This document shows positions 45,922 to 55,298 of a stretch of DNA of 64,000 bases, one piece after another. The notes under the pieces are model-generated. The model searched no databases. It was not told the DNA's origin and was given only the letters and a program-made list of their open reading frames with translations. Within the stretch, counting starts at the first letter, position 1. Each line of letters starts with the position of its first letter. The stretch covers positions 101,236 through 165,235 of the forward strand of contig NZ_VLOG01000045.1 of the NCBI RefSeq assembly GCF_007655305.1, written 5' to 3'. Source of the DNA: Algoriphagus algorifonticola (GTDB taxonomy: Bacteria > Bacteroidota > Bacteroidia > Cytophagales > Cyclobacteriaceae). The translations under genes were made by a program, and so were the position numbers.

Positions 45922-48900
45922 TTAGAAGCTGACATTCAGACCTAAAGTATAACCTCTGGTAACAGGATAGTTACCTACGTCGATACCAAATGTCAAGTCA
46001 GCGTCACCACCTACCGCAGGGTCAAGCCCCTCATATCCTGTGATTGTAAACAAGTTGTTTGCAGAAGCAAATACTCTCAATCTTTCTATTCTCCATCTCT
46101 GAAGCAAGTTTTGAGGAAGCGTGTAACCCAATGTCACGTTTTGCAATCTCAAATAGGATCCATCTTCTACGTAATAGCTATTCTCAACTGTTGAAGTAGA
46201 GAATGTAGAAGAACGGTCTACAATTGGAATAGTAGCATTGGTATTGGATGGGCTCCAAGCATTTTTCAATCTTTCTGAAATAGCTGCTCCTTCGAATGTA
46301 GAGAAGAAGTCAGTAAACCACTTAGACTGGTTCCATACTTCGTTTCCGATAGAAGTATACAAGTAAGCTGATAAGTCAAATCCTTTATAACCTACTGTGA
46401 AGTTTACACCACCTGTAAAGTCAGGAATTGGATTACCAAGAACTTGTCTATCCTCAGGAGTAATTACGCCATCACCATCTGTATCTTCATACTTGAATCT
46501 ACCAGGAGCGGCACCAGCCTGAGTAGCGTGAGAATTCACATCCTCTTGGCTTTGGAATAGGCCTACTACTTTATATCCGAAGAAAGTAGACAAAGGCTGT
46601 CCAACTTGGTTACGGATTGGACGAATGCCTCTATACGCTGGGTTTACGGAAGTAATGATTTCCAAACCTGGAGCAAGAGATACGATCTCATTTTTCAAAG
46701 TAGATCCTGTAACTGTCAACTCATAAGTCAATGAAGAAGAAAGGTTACCTCTGGTTGTTACCAAAAGGTCTAAACCTCTGTTCAACATTTCACCAATGTT
46801 TACCGCAGGCGCTGCCGCGTTACTACCAGCTGTCAATGGAATTGGAACAGTAAACAATAAGTCTTCAGTATCTTTTCTCCACCAGTCAAAGATTACATCC
46901 AAACGACCGTTGAAGAATGTACCATCAAAACCAATGTTTTGCGTAACAGCAGTTTCCCACTGTGCATTAGGGTTACCAATTCTTGTTCTTCTGAATCCAA
47001 TAATTGCAGAAGAGTTGGAACCATTAATATCATAAGAAGAAGCTCCAACTGTTCCTCCAAATAGAGAGAACTGGTTGTTTGGATCCACGTTATTGGAGTT
47101 ACCCATTTGTCCCCATCCACCTCGAATTTTCAAATCATCAATCCAAGTAGCTGATTGCAAGAATTGCTCAGAAGAAAGTCTCCAAGCCGCAGAAAACGCA
47201 GGGAATACACCATATCTGTTGTTCGCACCGAATCTTGAAGATCCATCTCTACGTACAACAGCACTGAATAAGTATTTATCGTTGAAGGTATAATTCACAC
47301 GACCAAATAGAGAGTAGAAGTTTACACCTCTAAATAGTCCGGAGTTTACTTGTCTGGTTGATACAGGCAAGTTGGAGATATTTACGAAGTCTGGATCTCT
47401 TGAGAATGGATTCTGTCCAGACGCGTCAATAAATCTACCAGCACCTGTATTCAAGGCTTCCTGACCTAAGATCACGTCAAATGCGTGCTTATCAAAGGTT
47501 CTCTTCCAAGATAAAGTATTGGTAAAGGTCCAAGCAAAATTAAATCCGGAACCTTCATTGTATCCAAATGCAGAGTTGTTTTCAGAGTTTTCATACTGCA
47601 ATCTAGAATAACCCCAGTAGTAATAGTTGTTATACTGACCACCGATGCTAGATCTGAATCTCAAATCTTCCATCAAATCGTATTCAGCATAAATGTTACC
47701 GAAGATATTCGCGTTAAAGTTTCTGTTGTCTCTCTGACCGTCTCTGTTAGCTACTGGGTTTCTTGGGTTGTTGAAACCTCTTGCTGCAGTACCTGCATAT
47801 CCGCCAAATTCATCGTAAACCGGAATAATAGAAGGCATACGGAAAGCTTGAAGAATATCATTTTCATCATCTGATACACCACGACCACCGGTACCACCTT
47901 GCTGACCCAATACCTGACGGTAGGTAGCTTGGAAGTTTTCACCGATTCTGAATTTCTTGGTCACATCAAATTCAGAGTTAGCTCTGAATGTCAATCTTCT
48001 GAAGTTATTCACGATCATGATACCAGCTTGATCCTGATATCCCATACCTATGAAGAATCTGCTTGTTTCAGATCCACCATTCAAACCAATTGAATGTCTG
48101 TTCAAAGGAGCATTTCTCGTTAAAGCCTGATACCAATCGGTACCTTCTCCTGTAGCAGCTCTTACCAATTGGTAAACTGGACCTTTTGTAGGGTCAATAT
48201 TGTATTTGGCTCTTTCTTCTTCAATTCTTTGAGGAGAGAAAGGACCAGAAACGCCTGCAGCTCCACCCACATTAATATAATATGGCAATACAGGTGTAGC
48301 CCCTGTTCCAAACTGAGGATGACCATAATTTGGAGATCTTCCGTCAATTCGAGCTTGGTTTGTTTCAGCTAGCCAAGTATAGGTTGCAAAATCCTGAGGG
48401 TTCATCATGTCAAGTCCTTCACCAGGGGTGGTCAAACCGAACATACCATTGTAATCTACTCTTAATTTTTGGTTACCTCTTCTACCTCTTTTAGTAGTAT
48501 AGATAATTACACCGTTTGCTGCTCTTGCACCGTAGATAGAAGCTGCTGCCGCATCTTTCAATACAGTAGTGGATTCGATATCATCCGGATTTAAGAAGTC
48601 AGTTGATCCAACTGGCACCCCATCCACAACATACAATGGCTCATTACCTCCAAAGGCACCGAAACCACGAACACGAATGATAGAAGAAGTACCTGGCTGA
48701 CCGTTGGTAATTACGGTAACACCTGAAACTCGACCTTGAAGGGTTTGCTCAATATTACCAGTTGGTATTACTGTCAAGTCCTTTGGATCGACTGTGGCGA
48801 TAGCTCCTGTAGTTTCTCTACGGCTATCAATTGTATAACCTGTTACAACCAACTCCGTAAGAGTTTGCTCATCAGGTCTCATTTTGACATCAACAACACT

Positions 48901-49170
48901 TCTATTTCCTACAACCTGCTCGATTTTGGTGTAGCCGATGAAGGAAAATACTAGAACTGCCTGATCATTAGGCACATTGAGGGAGAATTTCCCGTCAATG
49001 TCTGTGGCGGTTCCCGTGGTTGTTCCTTTCACTAAAACAGAAACACCCGGTAGCCCCACATCATACTCATCTAGCACAGTACCAGTCACTACGCGTTGCG
49101 CCATGGCAACCGAACTGGCAAATACTAAGAGCAATATTAAAGCGCTTAGACTTTTGTAAACATTTTTCAT
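45922..49170 (-). CDS. SusC/RagA-type TonB-linked outer membrane receptor
   Basis: 1082 residues from ATG 49168-49170 (MKNVYKSLSALILLLVF..., signal peptide to VAMAQ). ATGs further upstream give a non-signal tail. CarboxypepD_reg domain with VVTGTVLDEYDVGLPGVSVLVKGTTTGT, then plug with TIVRVRGF-like IIRVRGFGAFGGNEPLYVVDG and SIYGARAANGVIIYTTKRG. The barrel ends with NYPVTRGYTLGLNVSF, an aromatic C terminus for Bam assembly. It imports the ligand handed over by the downstream SusD. Confidence 0.96.
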   Translation of the reverse strand: MKNVYKSLSALILLLVFASSVAMAQRVVTGTVLDEYDVGLPGVSVLVKGTTTGTATDIDGKFSLNVPNDQAVLVFSFIGYTKIEQVVGNRSVVDVKMRPDEQTLTELVVTGYTIDSRRETTGAIATVDPKDLTVIPTGNIEQTLQGRVSGVTVITNGQPGTSSIIRVRGFGAFGGNEPLYVVDGVPVGSTDFLNPDDIESTTVLKDAAAASIYGARAANGVIIYTTKRGRRGNQKLRVDYNGMFGLTTPGEGLDMMNPQDFATYTWLAETNQARIDGRSPNYGHPQFGTGATPVLPYYINVGGAAGVSGPFSPQRIEEERAKYNIDPTKGPVYQLVRAATGEGTDWYQALTRNAPLNRHSIGLNGGSETSRFFIGMGYQDQAGIMIVNNFRRLTFRANSEFDVTKKFRIGENFQATYRQVLGQQGGTGGRGVSDDENDILQAFRMPSIIPVYDEFGGYAGTAARGFNNPRNPVANRDGQRDNRNFNANIFGNIYAEYDLMEDLRFRSSIGGQYNNYYYWGYSRLQYENSENNSAFGYNEGSGFNFAWTFTNTLSWKRTFDKHAFDVILGQEALNTGAGRFIDASGQNPFSRDPDFVNISNLPVSTRQVNSGLFRGVNFYSLFGRVNYTFNDKYLFSAVVRRDGSSRFGANNRYGVFPAFSAAWRLSSEQFLQSATWIDDLKIRGGWGQMGNSNNVDPNNQFSLFGGTVGASSYDINGSNSSAIIGFRRTRIGNPNAQWETAVTQNIGFDGTFFNGRLDVIFDWWRKDTEDLLFTVPIPLTAGSNAAAPAVNIGEMLNRGLDLLVTTRGNLSSSLTYELTVTGSTLKNEIVSLAPGLEIITSVNPAYRGIRPIRNQVGQPLSTFFGYKVVGLFQSQEDVNSHATQAGAAPGRFKYEDTDGDGVITPEDRQVLGNPIPDFTGGVNFTVGYKGFDLSAYLYTSIGNEVWNQSKWFTDFFSTFEGAAISERLKNAWSPSNTNATIPIVDRSSTFSTSTVENSYYVEDGSYLRLQNVTLGYTLPQNLLQRWRIERLRVFASANNLFTITGYEGLDPAVGGDADLTFGIDVGNYPVTRGYTLGLNVSF

Positions 49171-49666
49171 AAACATAGATAGATTGGGTAACAAGATTAA
49201 TCTCAAATACTTGTTTGTTAATTGATTTGTGCAATCGTTTGCGATTATTCTTAAAATAATTGCAATAGGTATTGTCTGAAATTTCAGAGCTCTATTGCCG
49301 TTATACCGTGGTACGAATACCTGCAAAAGGAGAGATTCCTCTTAGGTTTGAGAGCATCCAGCGATGCCATTTGAGAGATGGAAAATAGCTAGGTAATATA
49401 GGTCATAGGCAGAATTTTAGGTTTTATTGTAATCTTAATCATCAATGTTAATTATTCTTAAACAAATATCAAATTTCTAGAGGTTAAATATTATTTGGCA
49501 ATTTGAGTCTTTCTGAAAGACATTATTCCACTTTCTTAGTAATACTCATAACAATTTAGATGTTTTATAGCTGAAAGAAAACCTGTTTTCGGCCTTTTTT
49601 GAAAAATTTCTCCAAAAAAGCGAAACTTTTTAACCCGAAACAGAAAATGAAACTATTTCAAAAATT
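49171..49666. other. intergenic region upstream of the SusC gene
   Basis: About 500 bases without a defendable gene. AT-rich, especially 49420-49650. It must carry the promoter and possible regulator site for susC-susD. I could not pick a clear TTTG/TAnnTTTG pair on the minus strand. Confidence 0.5.
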
Positions 49667-51454
49667 TTATTTATTCCTTCTCAGTATCTGAAAAAATTCA
49701 GGAATTCCTCTTAATTCTTCGAAATTTGGATCTAACTGAGCTTTAAGGTAAAGGGACTCATTAGCAGCTACTGCTTTTTCCAATTGGATCATTGCTATTT
49801 CCTTTTGACCACTATTTATAGCTATCAAAGCCAAACCATAATAACCATAGCCAAAGTCCCTACTTCGAATCACAGATTCTTCAAATGCAAGGGAAGCCTC
49901 TCCATAATTACCCGCCAAAAAATAAGCCAGCCCCTTATTAAAAAAGTCTGCTGGATCAGTAAATTCATAATCATATCTCAAGGTTGCCAACTTATAATCA
50001 CCCCTCAAAATATCCAGAGCACCTCTCAAACTTTCATTTATCATCAAAAACTCAGGATCTCTGGTCAAAACAGAGGCCTCCGAAAGATATTTATATGCTT
50101 CCCAGTAATTTCCTTTCAAGGCATAAATCTGCCCCAAGTTATGGAGTGAATAGGGATTATTTTCAAGTTTGATGGCCTGTTGCAATAACCATTCTGCCTC
50201 ATTCCAAAGATTTTCCTGAACATCTCTATCCAAGGTTCGCTGAGCCTCTCTCATTCTCACTAATCCTAAATTATTATAAGGCAAAGGGGACCTAAATAAA
50301 GTGGTCATTTTAGAATAAATTCTGGCTTTTTCTTCCAATCTCGGCGCAGTCTCTCCAGCAATAGCCCAATCCAGAAATGAAAGTTTCGAAGTTGCACTAT
50401 TTTCCTCCAGCTCTTGCCGTAAAATAGCAGTCTTTTCAGTTCCCAATCCTGATCCCGGTTTTGCTACTATTTCTACTTTGGCTACTCTCAACTTAGGAAA
50501 TAACTGGCGGGAAAGCTGGTCAAAGCCACTAATTGACCTCAATTGTTCTTGCTGTGTCAAAAAATCTTCCCCATTCATTAAAATAGCATAGTAGCTGTCT
50601 TTTTTAGATGTGGAAAGTTCAGGGAAATCTCTTAAAAGAAGTCGAAGGTCAAACCAATCATTCCATCGTGAGGAGACTTGAATGATGGAATCTCTGAGTA
50701 ATAAATTTCTTTTGACGATTTCGCTTTTTATAGAAGTTGCCCTATCCATTCCCAAGCGACTACTCCTTCCCTCCCTTTGTTCTGGGGATTGCAAACCCGT
50801 AATTTTCACTGAAACGATAGCAGGATTTTCAGTTAAAAAGGAAATCATATCCCCAAAAACTGATTCATTGGAGGAGTTTTTTAAATAAGTCGATTCACCT
50901 GAATTGAAAAAAAACTGAAATTCCCTGTTTCTAACCGCTTCTCGTCCTGTCACTCCGAGTGGAATAGCCAATCCAACAGAAGGGATCTGTTCATCAGGAA
51001 CAACTCTTCCTATTTTTGCTAAAAAAGGAGTTGTGTCAACCCCCCTTTTTAAAATCTTAATTTCATAGGGTTGATTACTGGCTTTTTTACCTTGAAAAAA
51101 TCGGGCCTCCAAAACCGCTGATTCCATCCAGGGTTTAAATGGAACTTTAAAATCTTTTTCTACCGAATAATCCGAAAGATTTTTCTTCAAATTGAGCAGA
51201 CCAAAATTGATACTATCTGTCTCAGATTTCCACACAATCTTCAGCTGTGGATTTCTGGGAGTCATTACAGATTCAATTGGAATTTTTCCTTTCACTGTAA
51301 ATCTCACAGAGTCTCGCAGATAAACCAGTTTTTCTTGCTTAACATCAATATCATTGAGAAAACGTAAGTCCTGCCCAAAGGAGACCTGAACTAACATACT
51401 CAAAATGAGAAAATTGAATATTTTTATTTTCTTTGAAAACATTCGGGCAGACAT
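49667..51454 (-). CDS. exported OmpA-like and TPR protein
   Basis: 595 residues (ATG at codon 5 is an alternative and places the signal peptide KKIKIFNFLILSMLVQVSFGQ nearer the start). The region at about 175-250 resembles an OmpA-like peptidoglycan-binding fold: FFFNSGESTYLKNSS, ENPAIVSVKITGLQSPEQREG, RLGMDRATSIKSEIV. TPR units fill about 385-590, e.g. NPYSLHNLGQIYALKGNYWEAYKYL and FFNKGLAYFLAGNYGEASLAFEES. A periplasmic scaffold linked to the cell wall is likely. It has a divergent PspC-like gene 62 bases upstream. Confidence 0.82.
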   Translation of the reverse strand: MSARMFSKKIKIFNFLILSMLVQVSFGQDLRFLNDIDVKQEKLVYLRDSVRFTVKGKIPIESVMTPRNPQLKIVWKSETDSINFGLLNLKKNLSDYSVEKDFKVPFKPWMESAVLEARFFQGKKASNQPYEIKILKRGVDTTPFLAKIGRVVPDEQIPSVGLAIPLGVTGREAVRNREFQFFFNSGESTYLKNSSNESVFGDMISFLTENPAIVSVKITGLQSPEQREGRSSRLGMDRATSIKSEIVKRNLLLRDSIIQVSSRWNDWFDLRLLLRDFPELSTSKKDSYYAILMNGEDFLTQQEQLRSISGFDQLSRQLFPKLRVAKVEIVAKPGSGLGTEKTAILRQELEENSATSKLSFLDWAIAGETAPRLEEKARIYSKMTTLFRSPLPYNNLGLVRMREAQRTLDRDVQENLWNEAEWLLQQAIKLENNPYSLHNLGQIYALKGNYWEAYKYLSEASVLTRDPEFLMINESLRGALDILRGDYKLATLRYDYEFTDPADFFNKGLAYFLAGNYGEASLAFEESVIRSRDFGYGYYGLALIAINSGQKEIAMIQLEKAVAANESLYLKAQLDPNFEELRGIPEFFQILRRNK

Positions 51455-51516
51455 TTTGCTTTTGTTATCCTAACTTGAATTTTTGTAACTTACAACCAAA
51501 CTAAACCATCAACGTC

Positions 51517-51735
51517 ATGCAAAAACTGAAACTGTTTTTCGAAGAAAGCGCCTTCGGTGTTTGTTCCAGACTAGGAGAGAAACTTAATTTCCCCATCGAT
51601 AGTATTCGTTTATTTTTCATCTATTCATCCTTCATTACACTAGGTTCGCCGGTAATCATCTACGTATCCATGGCAATGATGATGAAAATTCGAAAGTACT
51701 TTAGAAAAATGAACAACCCAGTTCTTTTTGATTAA
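51517..51735 (+). CDS. PspC-domain small membrane protein
   Basis: 72 residues. ESAFGVCSRLGEKLNFPIDSIRLFFIYSSFITLGSPVIIYVSMAMMMK shows the PspC pattern GVCxGLxxxxxxDxxxxR followed by one hydrophobic helix. PspC proteins are inner-membrane sensors or toxins of envelope stress in other bacteria. No PspA or ABC partner is nearby. The last four bases overlap the 3' end of the convergent glycosyltransferase gene. Confidence 0.85.
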   Translation: MQKLKLFFEESAFGVCSRLGEKLNFPIDSIRLFFIYSSFITLGSPVIIYVSMAMMMKIRKYFRKMNNPVLFD

Positions 51736-52727
51736 AGTCTATCAAAAGTTTTCTTCCGGGTCACCCAAAAGTCCCAATAAATCCAGAATGAGGGTCCTTT
51801 TTTCCTAAACTTTTTATATCCTTCAGTTTTCAAAAACTGTTCCTTACTCTGAAAAAAATCTTTATAACCCTGGAGGATAGCTTTTCCATACTCCTTTTTT
51901 CCAATTAGGGTATAAGCTAGGGCAGCTAACATTTCTACTACAAACTTTAGAATAAAAATTACAGCAAAATTGAAGGTCGATTCTGCCTTATAAATCAAAC
52001 TAATGCTATTCTTGATGTTTAGGTAGAGTTTTTTGGGGCTGCTTCTGTCAAGAGTTGCACCGCCCAAATGGTAAACAACAGAGTCGCCTGTATATGCAAT
52101 TTTCCAACCTGCTTGCTGCATCCTCACACAGAGATCAATTTCTTCCATATGCGCAAAAAAATGAGCATCAAAGCCTTCATGTTCAAAAAAACAAGCTGAT
52201 CTAATCGCCAAACAAGCTCCGGAAGCCCAATCTACCAGACAAAAATCATCATATTGCCCTTTGTCCTCCTCAATTACATTCCAAATTCTCCCCCGGCAAT
52301 AAGGATAGTATAAGGTGTCTAAAAAACCACCTCCTGCACCTGCATAATCAAAAACTTTGGGATTTTGGGCAGATAAGATCTTGGGCTGAAGAGCTGCTAT
52401 TTTTTCATCTCTTTGAAAAGCTTCCAGCAGTTTGCTATCCCAACCCTCGGAAACCTCCACATCTGAATTGAGCAAAATGAAAAATTCGTACTTCCCTCTT
52501 AGCTGTTCCAAACCCCAATTGTACCCACCTGCGTAACCGAAATTTTCAGCAAGAGAGATCAGTTGAACTTGGGGAAAATTCTTCTCGAGGATGGCTCTGG
52601 ATTGATCCTGGCTAGCATTGTCAATTACCCAAACATCAGATTGGGAAAACTTTATAACAGAAGGGAGGAAACGTTTGAGCATTTCCTCCCCGTTGTAATT
52701 TAAGATGACAATTGCGCAGTTTTGCAT
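51732..52727 (-). CDS. family 2 glycosyltransferase
   Basis: 331 residues, GT-A fold. CAIVILNYNGEEMLKRFL and VWVIDNASQDQS start the nucleotide-sugar site. ILLNSDVEVSEGWDS carries the metal-binding aspartate region; HFFAHMEEIDLCVRMQQAGWKIAY is the ED-like acceptor motif. A C-terminal hydrophobic helix (about 245-275) may anchor it to the membrane. Rhamnosyltransferase-like relatives build surface polysaccharides. No other polysaccharide genes are adjacent. Confidence 0.93.
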   Translation of the reverse strand: MQNCAIVILNYNGEEMLKRFLPSVIKFSQSDVWVIDNASQDQSRAILEKNFPQVQLISLAENFGYAGGYNWGLEQLRGKYEFFILLNSDVEVSEGWDSKLLEAFQRDEKIAALQPKILSAQNPKVFDYAGAGGGFLDTLYYPYCRGRIWNVIEEDKGQYDDFCLVDWASGACLAIRSACFFEHEGFDAHFFAHMEEIDLCVRMQQAGWKIAYTGDSVVYHLGGATLDRSSPKKLYLNIKNSISLIYKAESTFNFAVIFILKFVVEMLAALAYTLIGKKEYGKAILQGYKDFFQSKEQFLKTEGYKKFRKKGPSFWIYWDFWVTRKKTFDRL

Positions 52728-52821
52728 CCTCCTGATGATAGGTTATTGAAAAAAAATCTATAAATGGTCACTGAATAAACCTTGTCCTTTAAGGCTTTTA
52801 ATCTTCTGACCTAATCTCATT

Positions 52822-53157
52822 TTATCCAAACATGCTGCCCAAGTCCATTCCGGGAATATTAGGAATCATCCCTTCAGTCGCTGACTTCATTTCAGCTTTG
52901 ATTTTGACCTCAATTGCTTCCAAAGCAATATTGGTGGCTGCAACAACCAGGTCACTGAGCATTTCCTTATCATTAGGGGTTAACAGTGATTCATCCATTT
53001 CAATTTTCAACACTTTACGCTCCCCGTTGACTGTTACTTTCACTAATCCACCACCGGATTCTCCTTCAGCAGTCAGATGAACTAGCTTGGCTTGGGCTTC
53101 TTTGATTTTAGCCTGAGCCTCTTTTACCTTATTCATCATGTTCATCAAATCAAACAT
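52822..53157 (-). CDS. YbaB/EbfC family nucleoid-associated protein
   Basis: 111 residues. MFDLMNMMNKVKEAQAKIKEAQAKL starts the helical dimerisation region; GLVKVTVNGERKVLKIEMDESLL and DKEMLSDLVVAATNIALEAIEVKIK are family signatures. Binds DNA as a tweezer dimer. Single gene, downstream of the glycosyltransferase orientation but with its own spacing of 94 bases. Confidence 0.96.
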   Translation of the reverse strand: MFDLMNMMNKVKEAQAKIKEAQAKLVHLTAEGESGGGLVKVTVNGERKVLKIEMDESLLTPNDKEMLSDLVVAATNIALEAIEVKIKAEMKSATEGMIPNIPGMDLGSMFG

Positions 53158-53294
53158 AGCTCTATAATTTTATTTTATAATTTCTTGAATTTCAAACTTT
53201 TATTTCGAATTAAACTCTTTAGGAAATTTTCACTGTTTAAAACGCAACATTAACCAAGCATTCTCTGTCTGTAGGAATATCAAGCCAATTAGTT

Positions 53295-53576
53295 ATGAAG
53301 TCGATAGTCCAAATTGATAAAGAGCAGGTTAAGAATCTGAGCTTTTCCAAAAAAGAGGTGATCTCTACCCCTGAAGAAAGGAAAATTCGATCTCAAAAAC
53401 TGGAGAGATCGCAGACCCTTGGTAATTTACTGCATTCGAAAGTACGTATCACTTTCTGTACAGCAGAAGATCAAGTTTATGAAGTCAACACCACTGTTTG
53501 GGCTGTTGGGCCGGAATATATAGTACTAAAAGGAGGGGTAACTATTCCCACCAATTCTATCCTTTCTGTGGAATAA
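53295..53576 (+). CDS. small conserved hypothetical protein
   Basis: 93 residues. A basic N-terminal helix (EERKIRSQKLERSQTLGNLLHSK) is followed by a beta-rich half (VRITFCTAEDQVYEVNTTVWAVGPEYIVLKGGVTIPTNSILSVE). This resembles small Bacteroidota proteins of unknown function with an Sm-like or SH3-like fold. Its last 20 bases overlap the hisS 3' end on the other strand. No signal peptide; cytoplasmic. Confidence 0.8.
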   Translation: MKSIVQIDKEQVKNLSFSKKEVISTPEERKIRSQKLERSQTLGNLLHSKVRITFCTAEDQVYEVNTTVWAVGPEYIVLKGGVTIPTNSILSVE

Positions 53577-54939
53577 ACTCCAAAACTGTCTTTATGGCAT
53601 CCTCAACTCCCAAGTTTTCCTGAACTCCTGTTTCAAGATTCTTTAGCGCAATAGTTTGGGATTCAATTTCTTGATCTCCACAAATTGCTGCAAACTGAAT
53701 CTGATTTTTACTCGCATAGTCGAGTTGCTTTTTCATTTTAGCCTGGTCTGGATAGATTTCAGAAACAATCCCTGCTGAGCGTAAACGGGTCAGAATACTC
53801 AAAGCATATTGATACCCTTTCTGATCAAAATGGGTCAATAATACCTGTGTGCCCTGTGCAGTTGACTGAGGAAATAAATTCAGCTCCTCCATCACATCAT
53901 AGATTCTATCTACTCCAAAGGAAAATCCTACACCGGAGACCCCGTCCATACCGAAAACTCCGGTCAAGTTATCATATCGTCCACCACCACTAACGGATCC
54001 TATGGAAACATGATTGACTTTTACTTCGAAAATTGCTCCAGTATAATACGACAAACCCCGAGCTAAAACCATATCCAACTCCACATGACTCAGGTCTTCA
54101 CCCATGTCCTGTAGAATTCCGAAAGTATCTTTCAACTCCTCCACTCCCTGCAAGCCTACTTCACTGCCGGCTAGGAAATTTTTGAGAAAGTCTAATTTTT
54201 CCTGCACTCCCCCAGTGAAATTAATCAAAGGACTAAGCTTTTGAATAGATTCATTTTGAAAGCCTCTTTGTGCTAATTCTTCCTGAACTTTATCCCATCC
54301 GATTTTATCCAACTTATCAATTGCGACGCACAAAGGCCCTTCTTTTCCAGCTTCACCAATGACCTCTGAAATCCCGGTTAAAATCTTCCGGTTGTTTATT
54401 TTAATATCATAGTCAGCAATATTCAGCTTGGAAAAAACCCTACGAATCATCAAAACAATTTCTGCTTCACAAACCAAGCTATCCGTGCCCACCACATCGG
54501 CATCACATTGATAAAATTCTCTATACCTGCCCTTTTGAGGTCTGTCCGCCCGCCAAACGGGCTGGATCTGAAATCTCTTGAAAGGGAATGTCAATTCATT
54601 ACGGTTCATCACCACAAACCTGGCAAATGGCACAGTCAAGTCATATCTAAGTCCTTTTTCAGAAACTTTTGACAAGGTGGCATTAGGTCCGTTTTGTAAA
54701 TCTTCAGGACCTACATTTTTTAAAAAATCTCCACTATTGAGAATTTTAAAAAGTAATTGATCCCCCTCGTCTCCATATTTTCCTGTCAGAGTGCTCAAAT
54801 TCTCCATGGCAGGAGTCTCTATCTGATTGTAGCCAAACAACTGAAATGTATCCTTGATTGTATCTAGGATGAAATTTCTTCTGGCCATTTGAAGAGGTCC
54901 AAAATCTCGGGTTCCTTTCGGTAAACTCGGCTTTTGCAT
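53557..54939 (-). CDS. hisS: histidyl-tRNA synthetase
   Basis: 460 residues. Motif 1 region KGTRDFGPLQMARR; motif 2 QPVWRADRPQKGRYREFYQCDADVVG; histidine A motif LARGLSYYTGAIFEV; GRYDNLTGVFG and VGFSFGVDRIYDVM (motif 3). C-terminal anticodon-binding domain has GTQVLLTHFDQKGYQYAL and KQLDYASKNQIQFAAICGDQE. It charges tRNA-His. Divergent from the small basic protein gene, with 167 bases between starts. Confidence 0.97.
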   Translation of the reverse strand: MQKPSLPKGTRDFGPLQMARRNFILDTIKDTFQLFGYNQIETPAMENLSTLTGKYGDEGDQLLFKILNSGDFLKNVGPEDLQNGPNATLSKVSEKGLRYDLTVPFARFVVMNRNELTFPFKRFQIQPVWRADRPQKGRYREFYQCDADVVGTDSLVCEAEIVLMIRRVFSKLNIADYDIKINNRKILTGISEVIGEAGKEGPLCVAIDKLDKIGWDKVQEELAQRGFQNESIQKLSPLINFTGGVQEKLDFLKNFLAGSEVGLQGVEELKDTFGILQDMGEDLSHVELDMVLARGLSYYTGAIFEVKVNHVSIGSVSGGGRYDNLTGVFGMDGVSGVGFSFGVDRIYDVMEELNLFPQSTAQGTQVLLTHFDQKGYQYALSILTRLRSAGIVSEIYPDQAKMKKQLDYASKNQIQFAAICGDQEIESQTIALKNLETGVQENLGVEDAIKTVLEFIPQKG

Positions 54940-55058
54940 GCAATTAATTTTGGTGATTAAAGCCCAAATTTACCGAAAAAAAGCAGAAAAATCCCTGATC
55001 TCAGAGATAATCCACAATTTATTCGCGCAGATTAATAGGCAATCAAAAAATGTTTCTT

Positions 55059-55066
55059 TACCTTTG
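55059..55066 (+). promoter_or_regulatory. strong -7 box of the 48-residue basic protein gene
   Basis: TACCTTTG at 55059-55066 followed by CG, the same sequence as the SRP and tRNA-Gln boxes here, 40 bases before an ATG. No TTG/TTTG lies 19-20 bases upstream, so the -33 is poor. Confidence 0.65.
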
Positions 55067-55106
55067 CGTTCCGTTTCGAAACAAAAATCTTTAAACACAT
55101 ATAGTC

Positions 55107-55253
55107 ATGGCAGTTACTACTCTGAAAAGAAAGCTAAGAAGAAAAAGACAAAGCCAGAATACACGTATCATCAAAATTAAGCAATTGACTGCTCAGCCGG
55201 TGATTAAGAACGTGGATGTAGAGGAATTGAAAAAGTCTTTCGAGAAGAAATAA
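55107..55253 (+). CDS. 48-residue highly basic protein, unknown
   Basis: The frame starting ATG GCA GTT ACT at 55107 and ending TAA at 55251-55253 encodes 48 residues: start MAVTTLKRKLRRKRQSQNT, then RIIKIKQLTAQPVIKNVDVEE and a C-terminal ELKKSFEKK. Nine of residues 7-15 are Lys/Arg-rich, as in nucleic-acid or ribosome-binding proteins. A TACCTTTG box 40 bases upstream and a terminator 18 bases downstream make a complete unit. The protein is below common gene-finder cut-offs. Another, longer frame crosses it but has no support. Confidence 0.8.
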   Translation: MAVTTLKRKLRRKRQSQNTRIIKIKQLTAQPVIKNVDVEELKKSFEKK

Positions 55254-55270
55254 TTTCCCTTCTAGATATT

Positions 55271-55298
55271 AAGCGGCCTTGAGCCGCTTTTTTTTTGC
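55271..55298. terminator. intrinsic terminator after the basic-protein gene
   Basis: AAGCGGC (55271-55277) pairs with GCCGCTT (55283-55289), then T8. It abuts the stop of the convergent phosphoesterase gene. Confidence 0.9.

Noticed and set aside
54938..55180. 80-codon basic frame overlapping the small-protein gene
   Set aside because: It starts within the hisS start region and passes the promoter; the 48-residue frame has better start, promoter and terminator support.
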